Of a DNA stretch of 53,264 nucleotides, positions 41,406-50,158 are shown one piece after another. The position numbers and the translations under genes are program-made. The notes under the pieces are model-generated. The model was not told the origin of the DNA and made no database searches. It worked only from the letters and a program-made list of their open reading frames with translations. Origin of the DNA: DATHGT01 sp035317605 (GTDB lineage Bacteria > Methylomirabilota > Methylomirabilia > Rokubacteriales > CSP1-6); assembly GCA_035317605.1 (NCBI GenBank), contig DATHGT010000084.1:1-53264 (forward strand), written 5' to 3'. How positions within the stretch are numbered: the first letter of the stretch is position 1; the number at the start of each line of letters is the position of its first letter.

Positions 41406-41836
41406 GCCTGCCGCTCACCGCGCTCTTGGTCATCGTCTATCAGGTGGCGTGCACGCTGTTCTGGCCGACGCCGTCGGAGGCGCCGCTGCTGCTCTATCCG
41501 AAGATCTCGCTCGTCACCATCCTGGCCCTCTGCGTGATCGGCAAAGTGCTCGGCGCGGTGGCGATCCTGGCGGGGTGGAAACAGGTCGAGCGGTTCAGCG
41601 CGCGGATGCCCGCGCGCGTGGTCGGCGCGCGCGACCGGGTGCGCGTCTGGCTCGTCCGTTACGGCTTTCCCGCCTATTTCCTCACCCAAGCGGTCCCGTT
41701 CATGCCGATGCGCACCGGACTCTACGTCTACGCCGGCATCGCCAAGAGCTGGCGACCGGTCGTCCTCGGCATCGCGGTGGGCACCGTCGTGCGAAATCTG
41801 TTGATGCTCGGGCTCTTCATCGGAATCACGTCGTGA
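41402..41836 (+). CDS. Small membrane protein (VTT/DedA-like fragment)
   Basis: A 144-residue protein with about four hydrophobic segments, starting with GTG in a GTGA overlap with the stop codon of the ThDP-enzyme gene. It contains RYGFPAYFLTQAVPFMPMRTGLYVYAGIA, a VTT/SNARE-associated (DedA) type motif, and then a helix ending VRNLLMLGLFIGIT. It is shorter than normal DedA proteins. The tight overlap suggests that it is made with the ThDP enzyme, perhaps to take up or release its substrate or to hold it at the membrane; that is inference. Confidence 0.65.
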   Translation: MSLPLTALLVIVYQVACTLFWPTPSEAPLLLYPKISLVTILALCVIGKVLGAVAILAGWKQVERFSARMPARVVGARDRVRVWLVRYGFPAYFLTQAVPFMPMRTGLYVYAGIAKSWRPVVLGIAVGTVVRNLLMLGLFIGITS

Positions 41837-41864
41837 GCGCGTCGAAAAGAGTGCGCAGAGCGAC

Positions 41865-44800
41865 TCAGTCTTCCATCGACACAGTCGTGTTGGCGAGCGC
41901 CTTTCTGAGAGACTGACGGCCTTCCTCGCTCACGCTTACGTCCGTACCCGACATCCGCAGGCGCAATGATTCGAGTTGCGTGAATCCCTCGAATTGCTTC
42001 AAGTCGAGGTCGGTCAGCTTGGACCCCAAGCTAAACCAGATGTCCAGCTTTCGGAGAAGCGGTAAGGTCTTCAACCTGCTGAATCCAGCCGACGAGAACT
42101 TTCGGTTTCCCAGAAAGGTAATCGAGCGGAGATTGCGCATTGTCACAACAGTGTTCAGTGCATCATCGGTGAGATCCCAGTTGAAATTCAGCGTCAGCTG
42201 TTCAAGCTTGGTGAGTGCCGCGAGCTGAGCGACCCCACTGTTGGTGATCTTATGCCCGGTGCCATCCACGGAAAGACTCGTGAGCCCACGAAGTCGGCTC
42301 ACCGCCGCCAAACCACGATCGGTGATCTTGGCGTCGTTGAGCGTCAGCGACGAGAGAGCGGTCAGGCCGGCCAGATTTTCTACGCCCTCGTCCGAAATCT
42401 GAACATTGTTGTAGAGGACCAAAGATCGGAGATTGGGACCGAGATACTTCAATCCGCTGTTTGTCACACGCAAGCATAGACTCAAATTGATGCCGCGAAA
42501 TTCTCCCAGACTCTTGATCGCCGAGTCGGTGATCGTCGAATCGAAAAAAGTGACTGCATCTCCGGTCCTGGTTCCGTTGACACTCGCCAGAGCCTGGAGC
42601 CAGCTGCCTTGATACTGGGAAAGCGCTTCGAGGAGCGGATCTGGTCTATAGACGACCGACTGTGCCCCCAGCGCGTGGCGCAGTCGGTCGACCGCTGTTT
42701 GATTCACTCGATTGCCACTCACGTCCACGGTCTTGAGGTTCGAGAGTTTCTCGAGGAGCGGCAGTGACGTCTCTGTTATCAACGTATCGTTGATGGACAA
42801 CTGCGTCAGTTGCGTCATCTTGACGACGTGGGTCATGGCCGCATTGGTAATGCCGGTGAATGACAGATCCAGTTCTTTCAGGTCGGGAAGTCGGGTGAGG
42901 GCGGCCAGGCCCGCGTCGGAGACATTCGTGCGGCTGAGATTGACTGCCCGCACCTTTCCGATACGAGCCAAGAGCGGCAGCACTTTGTCTGGCGATTCCG
43001 CGCTGTCGTGAAAGGCGACGGCCACGGTTCCATCGTCTGATCGTTTCACGGTTCCGGACGCGGCGTTCACGGAAGCCATGGCATCGTTGGACGCTTGCAG
43101 CTGCTGCTGTTGTCCCTGCAGGCGCGCTTGGGCCTGGCGCAGGGAACCGACCACGCCGTCGAGCCTTTTCTTGTCGCCTTCGACGCGGGTTCGCTCGAGG
43201 TTGAGGGCATCCGTGGTCCGTTGGAGGTTGCTCTTGGTTTCTTCCAAGGAGGTGACGTTCTGAGAAAGGGAGGTCACGCTCTGGGAAAGCGCCTGTGCCT
43301 TAGCCCGCTGGACGCGCGCATAGATGAAGAGCCCCGCCATGGCCAGCGTGAAGGCGAATAGCACGACCGTGGTGTTGCGAAACCGCCGTACCCTGCGTTG
43401 AGCGTCCGCGAGCTCCTTCTGTCGAGCAGCCTCGGCCGTCTGTTCGTCGCGCCGCCGCCCTTCGGTGCTGCGATCCAGGTATTCCAGCGCGCGATCGAGC
43501 CCGCCTCCATAGCGCTCGGCCCAGGCCGACGATGGGCGCTGCTCCTCGCGCCAGGTGATGGCCAGGGTCAGCGCGGGATCACGCAGGGGCGGCTCTTCTT
43601 TCGGCCACCGCATGGCGGCGTCGCGAAGACGGGTGAACATCGCGACCGACCGTGACTCGTCGGCCACCCACTCACTGAACTTCTTCCACTGGCGAATTAG
43701 GCTCTCGTGACTGATGTCCAGGAGCGTCGTCGATTCGAGCGGTTGAGGCGCCGGCGGGAGAAGGAAATTCCGGTCGTCAGCCTGGAAAACGCGAACGACG
43801 CTCTCGATCTCGGCGACCGTCGCGCCGGTGACGGCTTCGACCTCCTCGACTCGGGGGTGGCGGCGCGTAATCTGTCCGTCCGACGAGACGTCGCAGAGAA
43901 GCAGGAAGAGATGGCGCGCCAGCGGAGCCAGTCGAGCATAGTCCTTGATCTCGTCCCACGCGGCATCGGCATGGAGAGAAAGGGCATGCTCGATCCCGCC
44001 CGCCTCGTCGTAGTCGATATGCATCAGTCGAATCGGATCGCCGCTCGCGCGCGGCCGGCGCAGGGCGTGCTTCCACGTGCACATCAGGGCATGCTGCATC
44101 AGCGGGAGCTGGTCGGAGCGATCACCGGCGTCATTGACGATGCGGTTGACCAAGCCGTCTTCGAAGGTGAACGGCTGGAACGCGACGTCCTCGACGCCGC
44201 CCGGGCGAGTGATGACCTCTTCCATCTGTCGGCGGTCGAGCCGTGGGACCAAGAACTGGCTGTGGCTGACCGCTTCGGGCAAGCCGAGGAAGGCTTCGCA
44301 ATCCCCGATGAAGTCGGACCGCATGGTGAGGATGACGCGAACACGGTCCTGAGCCCCGGAGCTGGAACGGAGCAGCATTCGGATGAAGGCCGCGGCTTCG
44401 TCCCGCGAGGCGATCGGATCACTCCGCGTCCCGGCGCGCCTGAAGGCGAACAGCTCCTCGAATTGGTCCACCACGACCATGACTCTGGTGGTGGCCGGGA
44501 CCACAGCTTCGTCGAGCGCGGTGATCAAACCACGATCGGACCTGCAGAGGGCCGCGACGATTCGCTCCTCGTCGGCCGAGGCGGAATGCCCATCCGTCAC
44601 GCCGTTCCCGCCTGCCTCGCGGGCCAGCCGGGTTCGATGGAGCGCGCGGGCGAGGCGATGGTAGGGTTCGTGGCCGGGCTTGACGATCAGGATCAGCCAG
44701 TCGTCGGTCCCGAGGAGAAACCCCTCGCGTACCGCGGGCACGAGTCCGGCCCGGACGAGCGAAGATTTGCCGGAGCCGCTGGCGCCCACGACGGCGAGGA

Positions 44801-44933
44801 ACGGCTCGTCTTCGAGCTGGCGCAGCGTGCGGCTGACCTGGACCTCCCGGCCGAAGAACAACGGATGGTCCGGCTCCTCGAACGGACGCAGACCGGGATA
44901 GGGCATGACCAGGGCGTGCGCGAGGACGCTCAT
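41865..44933 (-). CDS. nSTAND-type ATPase with transmembrane helix, coiled coil and leucine-rich repeats
   Basis: A 1022-residue protein. Order of parts: an nSTAND1-type NTPase (PYPGLRPFEEPDHPLFFGRE, Walker A GASGSGKSSLV at residues 50-60, Walker B VMVVVDQFEELFAF near 150); a helical region with TLLDISHESLIRQWKKFSEWV; one transmembrane helix (VVLFAFTLAMAGLFIY, about 520-538); a Gln/Ser/Leu-rich coiled coil (about 548-614); and a C-terminal block of leucine-rich repeats of the ITDxGLxxLxxLxxL type (about 645-1000). STAND proteins sense a signal with the repeat part and assemble to switch on an effector. The ATG lies in an ATGA overlap with the TIR gene, so the TIR protein is the likely effector. 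The LRR-coding part has clearly lower GC than its surroundings. Confidence 0.85.
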   Translation of the reverse strand: MSVLAHALVMPYPGLRPFEEPDHPLFFGREVQVSRTLRQLEDEPFLAVVGASGSGKSSLVRAGLVPAVREGFLLGTDDWLILIVKPGHEPYHRLARALHRTRLAREAGGNGVTDGHSASADEERIVAALCRSDRGLITALDEAVVPATTRVMVVVDQFEELFAFRRAGTRSDPIASRDEAAAFIRMLLRSSSGAQDRVRVILTMRSDFIGDCEAFLGLPEAVSHSQFLVPRLDRRQMEEVITRPGGVEDVAFQPFTFEDGLVNRIVNDAGDRSDQLPLMQHALMCTWKHALRRPRASGDPIRLMHIDYDEAGGIEHALSLHADAAWDEIKDYARLAPLARHLFLLLCDVSSDGQITRRHPRVEEVEAVTGATVAEIESVVRVFQADDRNFLLPPAPQPLESTTLLDISHESLIRQWKKFSEWVADESRSVAMFTRLRDAAMRWPKEEPPLRDPALTLAITWREEQRPSSAWAERYGGGLDRALEYLDRSTEGRRRDEQTAEAARQKELADAQRRVRRFRNTTVVLFAFTLAMAGLFIYARVQRAKAQALSQSVTSLSQNVTSLEETKSNLQRTTDALNLERTRVEGDKKRLDGVVGSLRQAQARLQGQQQQLQASNDAMASVNAASGTVKRSDDGTVAVAFHDSAESPDKVLPLLARIGKVRAVNLSRTNVSDAGLAALTRLPDLKELDLSFTGITNAAMTHVVKMTQLTQLSINDTLITETSLPLLEKLSNLKTVDVSGNRVNQTAVDRLRHALGAQSVVYRPDPLLEALSQYQGSWLQALASVNGTRTGDAVTFFDSTITDSAIKSLGEFRGINLSLCLRVTNSGLKYLGPNLRSLVLYNNVQISDEGVENLAGLTALSSLTLNDAKITDRGLAAVSRLRGLTSLSVDGTGHKITNSGVAQLAALTKLEQLTLNFNWDLTDDALNTVVTMRNLRSITFLGNRKFSSAGFSRLKTLPLLRKLDIWFSLGSKLTDLDLKQFEGFTQLESLRLRMSGTDVSVSEEGRQSLRKALANTTVSMED

Positions 44934-46315
44934 CCCGCCACCCGTCGGACCTCGGCGAAGAACTCGCTCAGCAGGGGCGGTGAGGCGCCGTCGCTCACGG
45001 AGTCCGCCCGCATGTACCGCAGCTTCAGCGGGGTGGAGCGCAGGAGCTTCGACCACGACGGTGACGGGGGCGGCCAGTACACGACGGCCACGGGCGGACG
45101 TCGCGCGCTGTTCTTCTCCCTGATCTGGATGAGACGACACTGCTGAAGGTCGTCGCGTGGAGAGAGTGGGCCGTCGTCCAAGGCCGCCGCATCGCAGACC
45201 ACGAGGAACCCGTGGCAGGGATCGCCCTCCTGCTTGGAGACGAACGATTCACCCGGCCCGAGCTGATCGGACAGGATGTTCTCCTGCACGTAGATCCACT
45301 GGAAGACCTGCTCCCAGAGTCGGTCGGGGTCGGTCGATCGAACCGCGACCCGGACCAGTGGCTGGTTGCCGGCTCTGCTGGCGTCGTCCCTCCGACCGAG
45401 GGTCTCCAGCTCACTCTCCAGGTGGACGAGGAAGTCATCGAAGCCGGTGAAGATGATGTCCGGGGCGGAGAGGAATTGTCGATGCTCGGCCGGCTCCACC
45501 TTTGCGAGGTCGATCTCGGAGCTGCGGTACCGGAATCGCTTCAGCCCGGCGGTCACGGCAGCTTCGTTCTGCAGGCGATCGAATCCCCCTCGCTTCCAGG
45601 GGTAGGGACCGAGCAGTTGCACGAATGCCTGGCACTGCTCGAGATCCTGCTTCAGCCGAGACGCGTACTCATCCTGCGGATATTCGGCGCGCGGGAGGAC
45701 GGTCCAGCCCAGGTCCTCGAGGAACACCTTCGTCCGGTCGTGATTGATCGGCTTCGTCGCGTCCTCGAGGTCGGGCGTACACTCCGCGAGATAGACGAGG
45801 CGCGTGACGTCCTGGGTCGCCGCCGCCTCGAGGGCGCGGCCCACGTCCGGCCGGATAAGCTTCAACCGACTGATGATGAGCTCTGCCGTCTCCCCCCTGG
45901 GTTTTTGCCGCGCGTCGGGGGAAATCGTGTTGAACGCGAGACCCTTGACGTCACCGTCACCGACCCGAAGCGGCAGGACGCGGTAGGCGTCCTGGTCGTT
46001 CGGGGACGTCCGCAGCGTCATCACGCGAGCGCGAATGGCCGCGTGCTCGGCCAGCGTCCAGGGCTTGCCGCCGTAGTTGCCCGACACGCACACCACGGCC
46101 AGCTCCGACTTCTGCCCGTAGATCTCCTGAAGCCGGAGATCGGCGTCGTCCCCCGCGATGTAGAACTCGTACCACTCGTCGAGGAAGACGGTCCCCCGGC
46201 CCAGGCGTTCCTCGACCGCCTCCGCGATGGCGCGGACCAAGTCGCGCTGCTCCCCGGCGAAGGAGAACGCGACGAGGAATTTCTCGGGAACCTGACGGCT
46301 CGACATTTCACGCAT
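44930..46315 (-). CDS. TIR-domain protein with further TIR-like segments
   Basis: A 461-residue protein. Residues 11 to about 150 form a TIR-type domain: KFLVAFSFAGEQRDLVRAIA, VFLDEWYE, ELAVVCVSGNYGGKPWTLAEH with Glu90 at the place of the catalytic Glu of NAD-cleaving TIRs. Residues about 171-262 look like a second Rossmann/TIR-like unit (TRLVYLAECTPDL, LEDLGWTVLPRAEYP, CQAFVQLLG) and residues 318-455 like a third (LVRVAVRSTDP, GFLVVCDAAAL, VAVVYWPPP). Start is ATG 46315, with ATG 46306 as the alternative; the longer frame to 46435 would cover the predicted promoter. It is coupled to the STAND gene and probably acts as its NAD-consuming or signalling partner. Confidence 0.78.
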   Translation of the reverse strand: MREMSSRQVPEKFLVAFSFAGEQRDLVRAIAEAVEERLGRGTVFLDEWYEFYIAGDDADLRLQEIYGQKSELAVVCVSGNYGGKPWTLAEHAAIRARVMTLRTSPNDQDAYRVLPLRVGDGDVKGLAFNTISPDARQKPRGETAELIISRLKLIRPDVGRALEAAATQDVTRLVYLAECTPDLEDATKPINHDRTKVFLEDLGWTVLPRAEYPQDEYASRLKQDLEQCQAFVQLLGPYPWKRGGFDRLQNEAAVTAGLKRFRYRSSEIDLAKVEPAEHRQFLSAPDIIFTGFDDFLVHLESELETLGRRDDASRAGNQPLVRVAVRSTDPDRLWEQVFQWIYVQENILSDQLGPGESFVSKQEGDPCHGFLVVCDAAALDDGPLSPRDDLQQCRLIQIREKNSARRPPVAVVYWPPPSPSWSKLLRSTPLKLRYMRADSVSDGASPPLLSEFFAEVRRVAG

Positions 46316-46622
46316 CCAGTGACCACCCGCGTCGTCCGACCCGTGACGCCGTCCGGCGATGAGCCGGGAGCATTCCCGTGGTCCGACGACCTTCAGGTGC
46401 CGCCTTAGATACCGCATGAGCCAGCGCCAAGTCAACCGGTCCTCCGAGCCGCCACCCCATCAGGCACCTTGCCAAGTTGTGCATCCTGGTGGTACCGTTC
46501 CGACTCGACGCACCCCAAGCCCAAGCGGTGAATCCGCAAGGGCTGGACGCCGGAAGAGCCCCTAGCACTTAAGAACCCGTTCACGGGCCGGCGGACAACT
46601 GTATGCCGGCGCGGAGGGACTC
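46316..46622. other. Intergenic region between the TIR operon and the dipeptide-type importer operon
   Basis: 307 bases without a credible gene. The left side holds a possible sigma-70 promoter for the TIR/STAND operon on the minus strand. The right end carries CGGAGGGACTC, the ribosome site of the permease gene at 46623. A modest AT-rich patch (CACTTAAGAACC, near 46567) may be part of the importer promoter, but no good -35/-10 pair stands out. No tRNA, attachment site or inverted-repeat end of a mobile element was seen. Confidence 0.6.
46406..46435 (-). promoter_or_regulatory. Possible sigma-70 promoter of the TIR/STAND operon
   Basis: On the minus strand TTGACT (46435-46430) is followed after 18 bases by TATCTA (46411-46406). 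The -35 box is one base from consensus; the -10 box is weak. A transcript would begin near 46399, giving a leader of about 85 bases before the TIR start codon. This supports the shorter TIR start. Confidence 0.4.
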
Positions 46623-47543
46623 GTGCAGCGGTACATCGCGAAACGGGTGCTCCAGAGTCTCCTGGCCATCTGGGTCATGAGCCTGATCGTCTTCAGCCTG
46701 GCTCGGATCACCGGCAACCCGCTCGACGTGATGCTGCCGCTCGAGGCCGGGCCCGAGGATTTCGAGCGCGTCTCCAAACACTGGGGCCTCGACAAACCCC
46801 TCTACGTCCAGTACGCGGTCTTTCTCACCAAGGCCTTGCAGGGTGACTTCGGTCACTCCTGGAAGTGGCACGGCTACACAGCCATGGGACTCGTGTGGGA
46901 GCGGCTGCCCGCGACGCTCGAGCTGGCCGGCTTCGCGCTCCTGATCAGTATCGTCATCGCCCTGCCCATCGGGGTGGCCTCCGCGGTCCTCAAGGGGAGC
47001 GCCTGGGACTACCTCGCCAAGATCGTGGCGTTGCTCGGGCAATCGTTGCCCGGCTTCTGGCTCGGGATCGTGCTGATGTGGGTCTTTGCCGTCAACCTCG
47101 GCTGGTTTCCCACCTCGGGCCGCGGCGGCATCCAGTACATGATCCTGCCCGCCATCACGCTCGGCTGGTTCCAGGTTGCGGTGATCATGCGGCTGGTGCG
47201 CTCCTCCATGCTCGACGTGCTGGATAGCGAGTTCGTCAAGCTCACCCGGATCAAGGGGCTCGCGGAGTGGAAAGTCATCTGGAAGCACTGCCTGCGCAAC
47301 GCGGCCATCGCTCCGCTGACCGTGTTCGCGATCATCGCCGGCGTCCTGATGACCGGCTCGGTGGTGACCGAGAGCGTGTTCTCGTGGCCGGGCACGGGCC
47401 TGCTCGTGGTCGACGCCGTTCGGGCCCGCGATTTCCAGGTGGTCCAGGCCGTGGTGATCGTGTTCGCCGGCATCTTCATCCTCACCAACCTGGTGGTCGA
47501 CATCCTGTACGCGTATCTCGATCCGCGGATTCGATTCCAATGA
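46623..47543 (+). CDS. Dipeptide/oligopeptide-type ABC transporter permease (DppB-like)
   Basis: A 306-residue inner-membrane permease of the DppB/OppB group. It starts MQRYIAKRVLQSLLAIWVMS with the usual N-terminal helix, has the SLPGFWLGIVLMWVFAVNLGWFPTSG signature, and ends with DILYAYLDPRIRF, the standard C terminus. The EAA loop is FVKLTRIKGLAEWKVIWKHCLRNA. The GTG at 46623 has GGAGGG upstream. It is the first gene of a complete five-gene importer operon, permease first and binding protein third, unlike Escherichia coli dpp. Confidence 0.93.
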   Translation: MQRYIAKRVLQSLLAIWVMSLIVFSLARITGNPLDVMLPLEAGPEDFERVSKHWGLDKPLYVQYAVFLTKALQGDFGHSWKWHGYTAMGLVWERLPATLELAGFALLISIVIALPIGVASAVLKGSAWDYLAKIVALLGQSLPGFWLGIVLMWVFAVNLGWFPTSGRGGIQYMILPAITLGWFQVAVIMRLVRSSMLDVLDSEFVKLTRIKGLAEWKVIWKHCLRNAAIAPLTVFAIIAGVLMTGSVVTESVFSWPGTGLLVVDAVRARDFQVVQAVVIVFAGIFILTNLVVDILYAYLDPRIRFQ

Positions 47544-47571
47544 GGTCCGCTCCTCGGAAGGAGACGACCCG

Positions 47572-48468
47572 ATGGCCACGGTAACCGTCAGAACGCTTCC
47601 CTGGTACTCACCGCCTCGGGTGGCGCAGGCCGTGCGCCAGGCCCGGCGCTATCCCCTGATCCCGGTGGGACTCCTCATGCTTCTCCTCGTCGTCCCCGCC
47701 GTGTTCGCGTACCAGATCGCGCCGTACGACCCCCTCAAGGGCTCGCTCGCCAAGCGCCTGCGGCCGCCGGTCTGGCAGGTAGGCGGCTCGACGGACAACC
47801 TGCTCGGGACCGACAAGCTCGGCCGCGACAACCTGAGCCGCCTCATCCACGGGGCCCGCGTCTCGCTCACGGTCTCGCTGGTGGCCATCTTCGTGGGCGG
47901 GATCATCGGCACCGCGCTCGGCCTCATCTCCGGTTACTTCGGCGGCCACGTCGACTCGCTGATCATGCGGCTGGTCGACATCTCACTGTCCTTACCCACG
48001 ATCTTGCTGGCTCTGGTGCTGGTCGCGGCGGTGGGGCCGAGTTTCGCCACCGTGATCACGGTGCTGATCGTGTTGTTGTGGGCCCGTTACGCACGGCTCG
48101 TCCGCGGCGAGACCCTCAGCATCCGCGAGCGCGATTTCATCGCGCGGGCCCGCGTGGCCGGAGCCTCCCACACCCGCATCATGGTCAAGTACATCTTCCC
48201 GAACGTGATCAACTCGCTGGTCGTGCTGGCGACGCTTCAAGTCGGTTACGTGATCCTGCTCGAATCCGCGCTCAGCTTCCTGGGCGCCGGCCTTCCCCGG
48301 CCCATGCCCGCGTGGGGCCTCATGATCGCGGATGGGCGGGAGCTGATCGTCACGGCCTGGTGGGTGTCGATGTTCCCCGGGCTGGCCATCATGCTGACCG
48401 TGCTCGCGCTGAACCTCTTGGGTGATTGGCTGCGAGACCATCTCGATCCCAAGCTCAGGAACGTCTAA
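47572..48468 (+). CDS. Dipeptide/oligopeptide-type ABC transporter permease (DppC-like)
   Basis: A 298-residue permease that pairs with the preceding DppB-like subunit. Signature pieces: DNLLGTDKLGRDNLSRLIHGARVSL, DSLIMRLVDISLSLPTILLAL, the EAA loop IRERDFIARARVAGASHTRIMVKY, and LESALSFLGAGLPRPMPAWG followed by the end GDWLRDHLDPKLRNV. The ATG at 47572 has AAGGAGACG upstream and the gene is 28 bases behind its neighbour. Confidence 0.93.
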   Translation: MATVTVRTLPWYSPPRVAQAVRQARRYPLIPVGLLMLLLVVPAVFAYQIAPYDPLKGSLAKRLRPPVWQVGGSTDNLLGTDKLGRDNLSRLIHGARVSLTVSLVAIFVGGIIGTALGLISGYFGGHVDSLIMRLVDISLSLPTILLALVLVAAVGPSFATVITVLIVLLWARYARLVRGETLSIRERDFIARARVAGASHTRIMVKYIFPNVINSLVVLATLQVGYVILLESALSFLGAGLPRPMPAWGLMIADGRELIVTAWWVSMFPGLAIMLTVLALNLLGDWLRDHLDPKLRNV

Positions 48469-48508
48469 GAACGCGACGCCGGACGGCCGGCGCCGGGAGG
48501 AAGCAACC

Positions 48509-50098
48509 ATGTGGACGATGTTCTCGCTCGCGCTGGCCCTGGTCGTCGCGATCACGGCGGCGCCGGCCTCGGCCCAGCAGAGGCCCCAGAAGCTCGTGTT
48601 CGCGTCGGCCGGGTTCGAGGACAGCAACCGGTACTGGATGGTGTCCCGTCCCGATCACCTCCAGTACGACCCGTTCCTGGAGACGCTGCTCGAGGTCGAT
48701 CCGAAGACCGGCGACTACACCCCCCGCCTGGCCGAGAAGTGGCAGGCCAGCCCCGACTTCAAAGAGTGGACGTTCTGGCTGCGCAAGGGCGTGCAATTCC
48801 ACAACGGGTGGGGCCCGTTCACCGCGAAGGACGTCGTCCACTCACACTCGTTGATGATGAGGCCGGAAGCGACGGCCACGCTCGTGCAGACCTGGCGCGC
48901 GGTGGACGAGGTCAAGATCGTGAACGATCACCAGGTGGTGTTCCGGATGAAGCGGCCCTGGACCACCATGCCGTACGCGGCGTCGCGGGCGGGAGACCTA
49001 CGCATCGTCAGCAAGGCCCAGTGGGACCGGGAAGGCCAGGAGGGGCTCGATCGGCGGCCGGCCGGCACTGGCGTCTATCGTTACGTCGGCCGCAAGCCCG
49101 GCCTGTCCATCACCTTCGAGCGCGTCGACAACCACTGGTCCGGCGTGAAGCCGGCGTACAAGGAGCTGGAGTTCAGGCTGGCCCGCGAGGAGCCGACCCG
49201 GCTGGCCCTGCTGCTGTCGGGCGAGGCCCACATCGCCGATCTCCCCCGCGAGCTCCAGAAGGACGCGATGAAGCGGGGGATGAAGATCGTCACGTCGTCG
49301 TTCCCGGTGGACTGGATGACCGTCTACTTCGGCGGACAGTACTACCTCCCGGGCGATCCCGCGTTCAAGGCCAGCGTGCCGTGGACGAACAAGAAGGTCC
49401 GGCAGGCCCTGAACGTCGCCGTGAATCGCAAGGAGCTGCTGAGCACGGTGTTCGCCGGCAAGGGGACCATGACGTACGTCAGCGGTTGGTCCGAGAAGTC
49501 CGAGGGCTGGAACCCGGAGTGGGCGAGCCGGTTCGAGTCGATGTACGGCTATAACCCCGGCAAGGCCAAGGCCCTGTTGAAGGAAGCCGGCTTCGGGCCG
49601 GGTCAGCTGAAGTTCAAGATCATCGCGTTCACCGAGCCCGGCGAGTCGGAAGGCCCGCAGGTGGCCGAGGCCCTCGGCATCTACTACAAGGAAATCGGCG
49701 TCGACACCGAGATCGAGGTGCTCGACTGGGCCAAGGTGCGGGACATGTTCCGCAAGAAGACCCTCCAGTGCTGCATGTGGCCCAACATCATCTCGTGGCG
49801 ACCGTCGGAGGAGTGGATCCGCACGAGCTACTGGAGCAAGGGCCAGGTGCACCACTACGAGAACGACTTCATCGAGAAGACCTACGCGGCGCTGGTCAAC
49901 GCGGTGAACCCGCAGGAGCGCCAGCGGCTGGCGCGTTCGGTGGGCGACCACCTCTTCGAGGAATTCGCCGACATCCCGATGTTCTGGTTCTCCAACGAGG
50001 TGCTCGCCAATCCCAAGATGGTGGGCGAGTGGGTGTATCCGGGCCTGGCCGCCGGCCGCTCCACCCACTTCGAGCACATCAAGCCCCCGGCGAAGTAG
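48509..50098 (+). CDS. ABC transporter substrate-binding protein, family 5
   Basis: A 529-residue periplasmic binding protein. Residues 1-23 are a signal peptide ending ASAQQ. The SBP_bac_5 core follows: YDPFLETLLEVDPKTGDYTPRLA, WTFWLRKGVQFHNGWGPFTAKDVVHS, PAGTGVYRYVGRKPGLSITFER, and NKKVRQALNVAVNRKELLSTVF. It binds a peptide-like, opine, sugar or other solute for the permeases encoded just upstream. The start has GGGAGGAAG before the ATG at 48509; the longer frame to 48422 overlaps the permease gene. A strong stem-loop follows the gene. Confidence 0.93.
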   Translation: MWTMFSLALALVVAITAAPASAQQRPQKLVFASAGFEDSNRYWMVSRPDHLQYDPFLETLLEVDPKTGDYTPRLAEKWQASPDFKEWTFWLRKGVQFHNGWGPFTAKDVVHSHSLMMRPEATATLVQTWRAVDEVKIVNDHQVVFRMKRPWTTMPYAASRAGDLRIVSKAQWDREGQEGLDRRPAGTGVYRYVGRKPGLSITFERVDNHWSGVKPAYKELEFRLAREEPTRLALLLSGEAHIADLPRELQKDAMKRGMKIVTSSFPVDWMTVYFGGQYYLPGDPAFKASVPWTNKKVRQALNVAVNRKELLSTVFAGKGTMTYVSGWSEKSEGWNPEWASRFESMYGYNPGKAKALLKEAGFGPGQLKFKIIAFTEPGESEGPQVAEALGIYYKEIGVDTEIEVLDWAKVRDMFRKKTLQCCMWPNIISWRPSEEWIRTSYWSKGQVHHYENDFIEKTYAALVNAVNPQERQRLARSVGDHLFEEFADIPMFWFSNEVLANPKMVGEWVYPGLAAGRSTHFEHIKPPAK

Positions 50099-50117
50099 GA
50101 CCGAAGGGACACTCGAC

Positions 50118-50150
50118 TGGCCGGGGCGTCGACGAACGGCGCCCCGGCCA
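50118..50150 (+). terminator. Stem-loop between the binding-protein gene and the ATPase genes
   Basis: A perfect 11-bp stem (TGGCCGGGGCG and its complement) with an 11-base loop lies in the 60-base gap after the binding-protein gene. In ABC operons such structures often protect the upstream message and let the binding protein be made in excess. No T-run follows, so it is not a full intrinsic terminator. Confidence 0.6.
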
Positions 50151-50158
50151 CCACCGGC

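Noticed and set aside
41837..46622. Mobile element carrying the TIR/STAND module
   Set aside because: No integrase, transposase, tRNA target, direct repeat or inverted-repeat ends were seen; only base composition hints at transfer.
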